Shown: positions 63,834 to 64,000 of the stretch, piece by piece | Numbering within the stretch: the stretch's first letter is position 1 | How the letters are laid out: the number at the start of each line of letters is the position of its first letter | Assembly (NCBI GenBank): GCA_913056255.1 | Contig: CAJXLN010000002.1 | Coordinates: forward strand, 33,698-97,697 | Reading direction: 5' to 3' | Source of the DNA: an uncultured Thermotogae bacterium | Lineage (GTDB): Bacteria > Thermotogota > Thermotogae > Mesoaciditogales > Mesoaciditogaceae | DNA length: 64,000 nucleotides | The notes under the pieces: model-generated | Seen by the model: the letters and a program-made list of their open reading frames with translations, nothing else | Database searches by the model: none | What the model was told of the DNA's origin: nothing | Made by a program: the position numbers and the translations under genes

Positions 63834-64000
63834 TGCAACAGTCGAGAACCCAATAGCACCATCTTTTCCGCCTCTTCGACTAAGAACCTATCCTTAAATA
63901 ATCACGATATCTTTAACTCTCAAGTATTACCGTTCTCGACTTCATAACTACCGTTTCTTGGCTGGCGTCAAATCGAAGATTTTTTTATTCTACTCTCCCG
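63834..64000. other. downstream spacer to window edge
   Basis: It contains a 10-bp inverted repeat, AGTCGAGAAC (63840-63849) and GTTCTCGACT (63932-63941), enclosing TAGCACCATCTTTTCC, which also occurs at 24055-24070. A T-run at 63980-63987 has no strong stem in front of it. I see no gene. Confidence 0.35.

Overview
The window reads as chromosomal DNA from a member of the Thermotogota (an anaerobic, fermentative, sheathed bacterium). The evidence is indirect but consistent. The flagellar export/chemotaxis block fliQ-fliR-flhB-flhA-flhF-flhG-pilZ-cheC-cheD-fliA and the block ffh-rpsP-khpA-rimM-trmD-(SPOUT methylase)-rplS-lepB follow an order I know from Thermotoga. There are many oligopeptide/sugar ABC importers, a secreted pullulanase and a beta-barrel outer-membrane protein. 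TTG and GTG starts are frequent. Several traits (PurB-PurA fusion, layout of the purine locus) suggest a lineage away from Thermotoga itself; I cannot name the genus from sequence alone.

Layout. 1-1.8 kb: end of an arginine deiminase gene, then an unknown gene overlapping fliS. 2.0-5.7 kb (minus): secreted pullulanase, a small membrane protein and a membrane-anchored Mrr-like nuclease. 5.7-20.1 kb (plus): a long flagellar export/assembly/chemotaxis operon that runs into mfd and a membrane-anchored parvulin foldase, closed by a terminator. 20.1-23.9 kb: tRNA-Gln(UUG), a cysteine-type formate dehydrogenase and convergent fdhD. 24.1-33.9 kb (minus): one long transporter operon: a five-gene Opp/Dpp-type importer, then two sugar permeases, a sugar-binding protein and an Omp85-like barrel. 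34.0-36.6 kb (minus): MATE and MFS exporters. 36.8-37.9 kb: an asparagine-synthetase-like gene behind an Asn-rich leader peptide and attenuator. 38-41 kb: rpmE, dciA-like, gyrB and ftsQ-like. 41.1-44.1 kb (minus): a btuF-btuC-btuD importer under a cobalamin riboswitch. 44.2-46.5 kb (minus): an eight-repeat Ig-like lipoprotein. 46.7-54.6 kb (plus): SRP/ribosome maturation block, lepB, rbgA, acpP, minC and an aroB-like gene. 54.7-56.3 kb: a SPOR-like protein, a double-HhH ComEA-like protein and a cold-shock protein. 56.5-63.8 kb (plus): a guanine riboswitch followed by a decayed purE, glnA, guaA, guaB and a purB-purA fusion.

How the parts work together. The last operon holds the enzymes leading from IMP to GMP (GuaB, GuaA) and AMP (PurA, PurB), plus the glutamine synthetase that supplies the GuaA amide donor, all downstream of one guanine-sensing terminator. 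The riboswitch's first gene, purE, has lost its middle. The most striking regulatory element is at 36.79-36.99 kb: a promoter, a 23-codon leader with four Asn codons in five, a pause hairpin, an antiterminator and a terminator, all mutually exclusive in the classical attenuator pattern and followed directly by the asparagine-synthetase-like gene. No CRISPR array, rRNA operon, insertion sequence or prophage was found.
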